From the NCBI GenBank assembly GCA_035275405.1, contig DATEMU010000014.1, positions 225,937 through 289,936 of the forward strand: 64,000 bases of DNA, in the 5' to 3' direction. Made by a program: the position numbers and the translations under genes. A model generated the notes under the pieces. That model did no database searches. It saw only the letters and a list, made by a program, of their open reading frames with translations, and was not told where the DNA came from. Positions 62,834 through 64,000 of this stretch are shown here, in pieces (position 1 is the first letter of the stretch; each line of letters opens with the position of its first letter). The stretch comes from Phycisphaerae bacterium (GTDB lineage Bacteria; Planctomycetota; Phycisphaerae; UBA1845; UTPLA1).

Positions 62834-64000
62834 ATGAAGATCGAAATGCTACAGGTTGATTCGATTCGCGAGTATGAGAAGAACCCTCGCATCATCAGCG
62901 AGGACGCCATCGCCGCCGTGGCTCAATCAATCAAGTCGTTCGGCTTCAAATGCCCGGTTATTGTGGACGCCGACGGCGTTCTAATTGCCGGGCATACACG
63001 CGCCAAGGCCGCCCGACAACTGGGACTGACGGAGGTGCCGGCGATCCGGGCGACCGACCTTACGCCCGAGCAGATCAAGGCCTTTCGAATTGCGGACAAT
63101 CAGGTAGGAACACTTTCGAAGTGGGATTTCGAACTGCTGCCGATCGAGATGGCGGAGCTGAAGGACGTCAACATCGACTGGGGGTCGTTTGGATTTGACG
63201 CCGACCAGCTGGCCGTCATATTCGATCCGGGCATCAAGCAGGGTTTGACCGATCCAGACGATGTGCCGGAGCCACCGGACAAGGCGGTCACGCAACCGAA
63301 TGATTTATGGATTCTCGGCAATCACCGCCTCCTGTGCGCCGATAGCAGCAGCGCCGCCGACGTCGATCGCCTGCTCGACGGCGCGCCGATCCATCTCGTT
63401 AACACCGATCCGCCATACAACGTAAAAGTTGAGCCGCGCTCTAACAATGCCATCGCCGCGGGCAACTCGTCATTTCCCAAAGCGAAAAAACGCACGCATC
63501 ACCAATCGTTCGACGTCGCCCGCCAGGGCGAGAAGAAACGCACGACCACCAAGCTCCGCGCCAAAGACCGTCCGCTGGCGAATGACTTCGTCACGGACGA
63601 AGCATTCGACGCCCTGCTTCAGACCTGGTTTGAGAACATGGCACGCGTGCTGACACCCGGCCGCGGCTTCTACATCTGGGGTGGATACGCAAACCTCGGC
63701 AACTACCCGCCGGTCCTTAAGGCCAACGAACTCTATTTCAGCCAAGGCATCGTGTGGGACAAGGAGCATCCGGTCCTGACGCGCAAGGATTTCATGGGGG
63801 CCTTCGAGATCTGTTTCTACGGTTGGCGCGAAGGCGCGGCGCACGTGTATCTCGGCCCGAACAATGCGACCGACCTGTGGCACGTCAAGAAAGTAAACCC
63901 CAACGCGATGATCCACTTAACCGAGAAGCCCGTCGAGTTGGCGATTCGCGCGATGCAGTATTCGTCGCGCGCCGGCGAGAACGTGCTCGACCTATTTGGC
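62834..64000 (+). CDS. ParB-nuclease-domain/DNA-methyltransferase fusion, 3' end cut by window
   Basis: The frame is open to the right edge; 389 codons are visible. The N-terminal domain is ParB/Srx-like: VDSIREYEKNPRIISEDAIA, AVAQSIKSFGFKCPVIVDAD, GVLIAGHTRAKAARQLGLTE and VPAIRATDLTPEQIKAFRIA. The methyltransferase part has HLVNTDPPYNVKVE (motif IV) and, at the window edge, GENVLDLFG (start of motif I), so the catalytic motif precedes the SAM motif as in the beta group. Such fusions are common in phages and mobile elements, where they modify DNA against restriction. The target is unknown. Only the last part is missing. Confidence 0.9.
   Translation, partial: MKIEMLQVDSIREYEKNPRIISEDAIAAVAQSIKSFGFKCPVIVDADGVLIAGHTRAKAARQLGLTEVPAIRATDLTPEQIKAFRIADNQVGTLSKWDFELLPIEMAELKDVNIDWGSFGFDADQLAVIFDPGIKQGLTDPDDVPEPPDKAVTQPNDLWILGNHRLLCADSSSAADVDRLLDGAPIHLVNTDPPYNVKVEPRSNNAIAAGNSSFPKAKKRTHHQSFDVARQGEKKRTTTKLRAKDRPLANDFVTDEAFDALLQTWFENMARVLTPGRGFYIWGGYANLGNYPPVLKANELYFSQGIVWDKEHPVLTRKDFMGAFEICFYGWREGAAHVYLGPNNATDLWHVKKVNPNAMIHLTEKPVELAIRAMQYSSRAGENVLDLFG

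Overview
The window looks like mobile, accessory DNA from a member of the Planctomycetota. The main taxonomic clue is the secreted protein at about 11.2-12.5 kb, which ends in dockerin-like Asp/Asn-rich loops of the kind common in that phylum. High GC content, dense translational coupling and a preference for Gly-Gly-Ala-Gly-rich spacing do not contradict this. No rRNA, tRNA, CRISPR array or core housekeeping operon was seen. Almost everything is transfer, maintenance, defence, anti-defence or unknown cargo.

Region 1 (1-24.9 kb) carries the backbone of an integrative/conjugative or plasmid-like element. It holds a MobF relaxase running off the left edge, small element proteins, a DNA methyltransferase, a ParA plus ribbon-helix-helix partition pair preceded by short repeats, a RepL-like winged-helix replication protein with a nearby DnaA box and dyads, a DarB-like methyltransferase-helicase and an ArdC-type antirestriction protein. 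Inserted among these are a SIR2 protein, a three-gene operon of unknown function, the dockerin protein and a DUF2130-GajA-GajB (Gabija-like) operon.

Region 2 (25-41.8 kb) is an island of cargo. It has a XamI-type restriction-modification pair, then a four-gene cassette (EndoIII/Mig-like glycosylase, C5-cytosine methyltransferase, MORC-like GHKL ATPase, and an unrecognised protein with a methyltransferase-like fold pattern) that I regard as the best candidate for a little-described system. A Fic protein with an operator array, an ABC-transporter operon led by its own XRE regulator, a small membrane/zinc-ribbon pair, and an unknown protein next to a nuclease-like protein follow.

Region 3 (41.8-64 kb) may be a second, phage-like integrative element. 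A DUF2924-serine recombinase-HTH operon lies at its left. A type I R-M operon with embedded Mrr-like nuclease, HipA-like kinase and HIRAN protein forms the middle. XRE-ImmA, a sigma-70-like factor, a primase-helicase, and a ParB-methyltransferase fusion cut by the right edge complete it. A bipartite motif (GGNCA, 11 bases, then GGCATAAGTA) with fixed spacing occurs before the recombinase operon, before the primase operon and downstream of the primase gene. It ties both ends of this region together and may be a promoter read by the encoded sigma-like factor.

Functions are inferred from motifs read by eye; no database search was possible.
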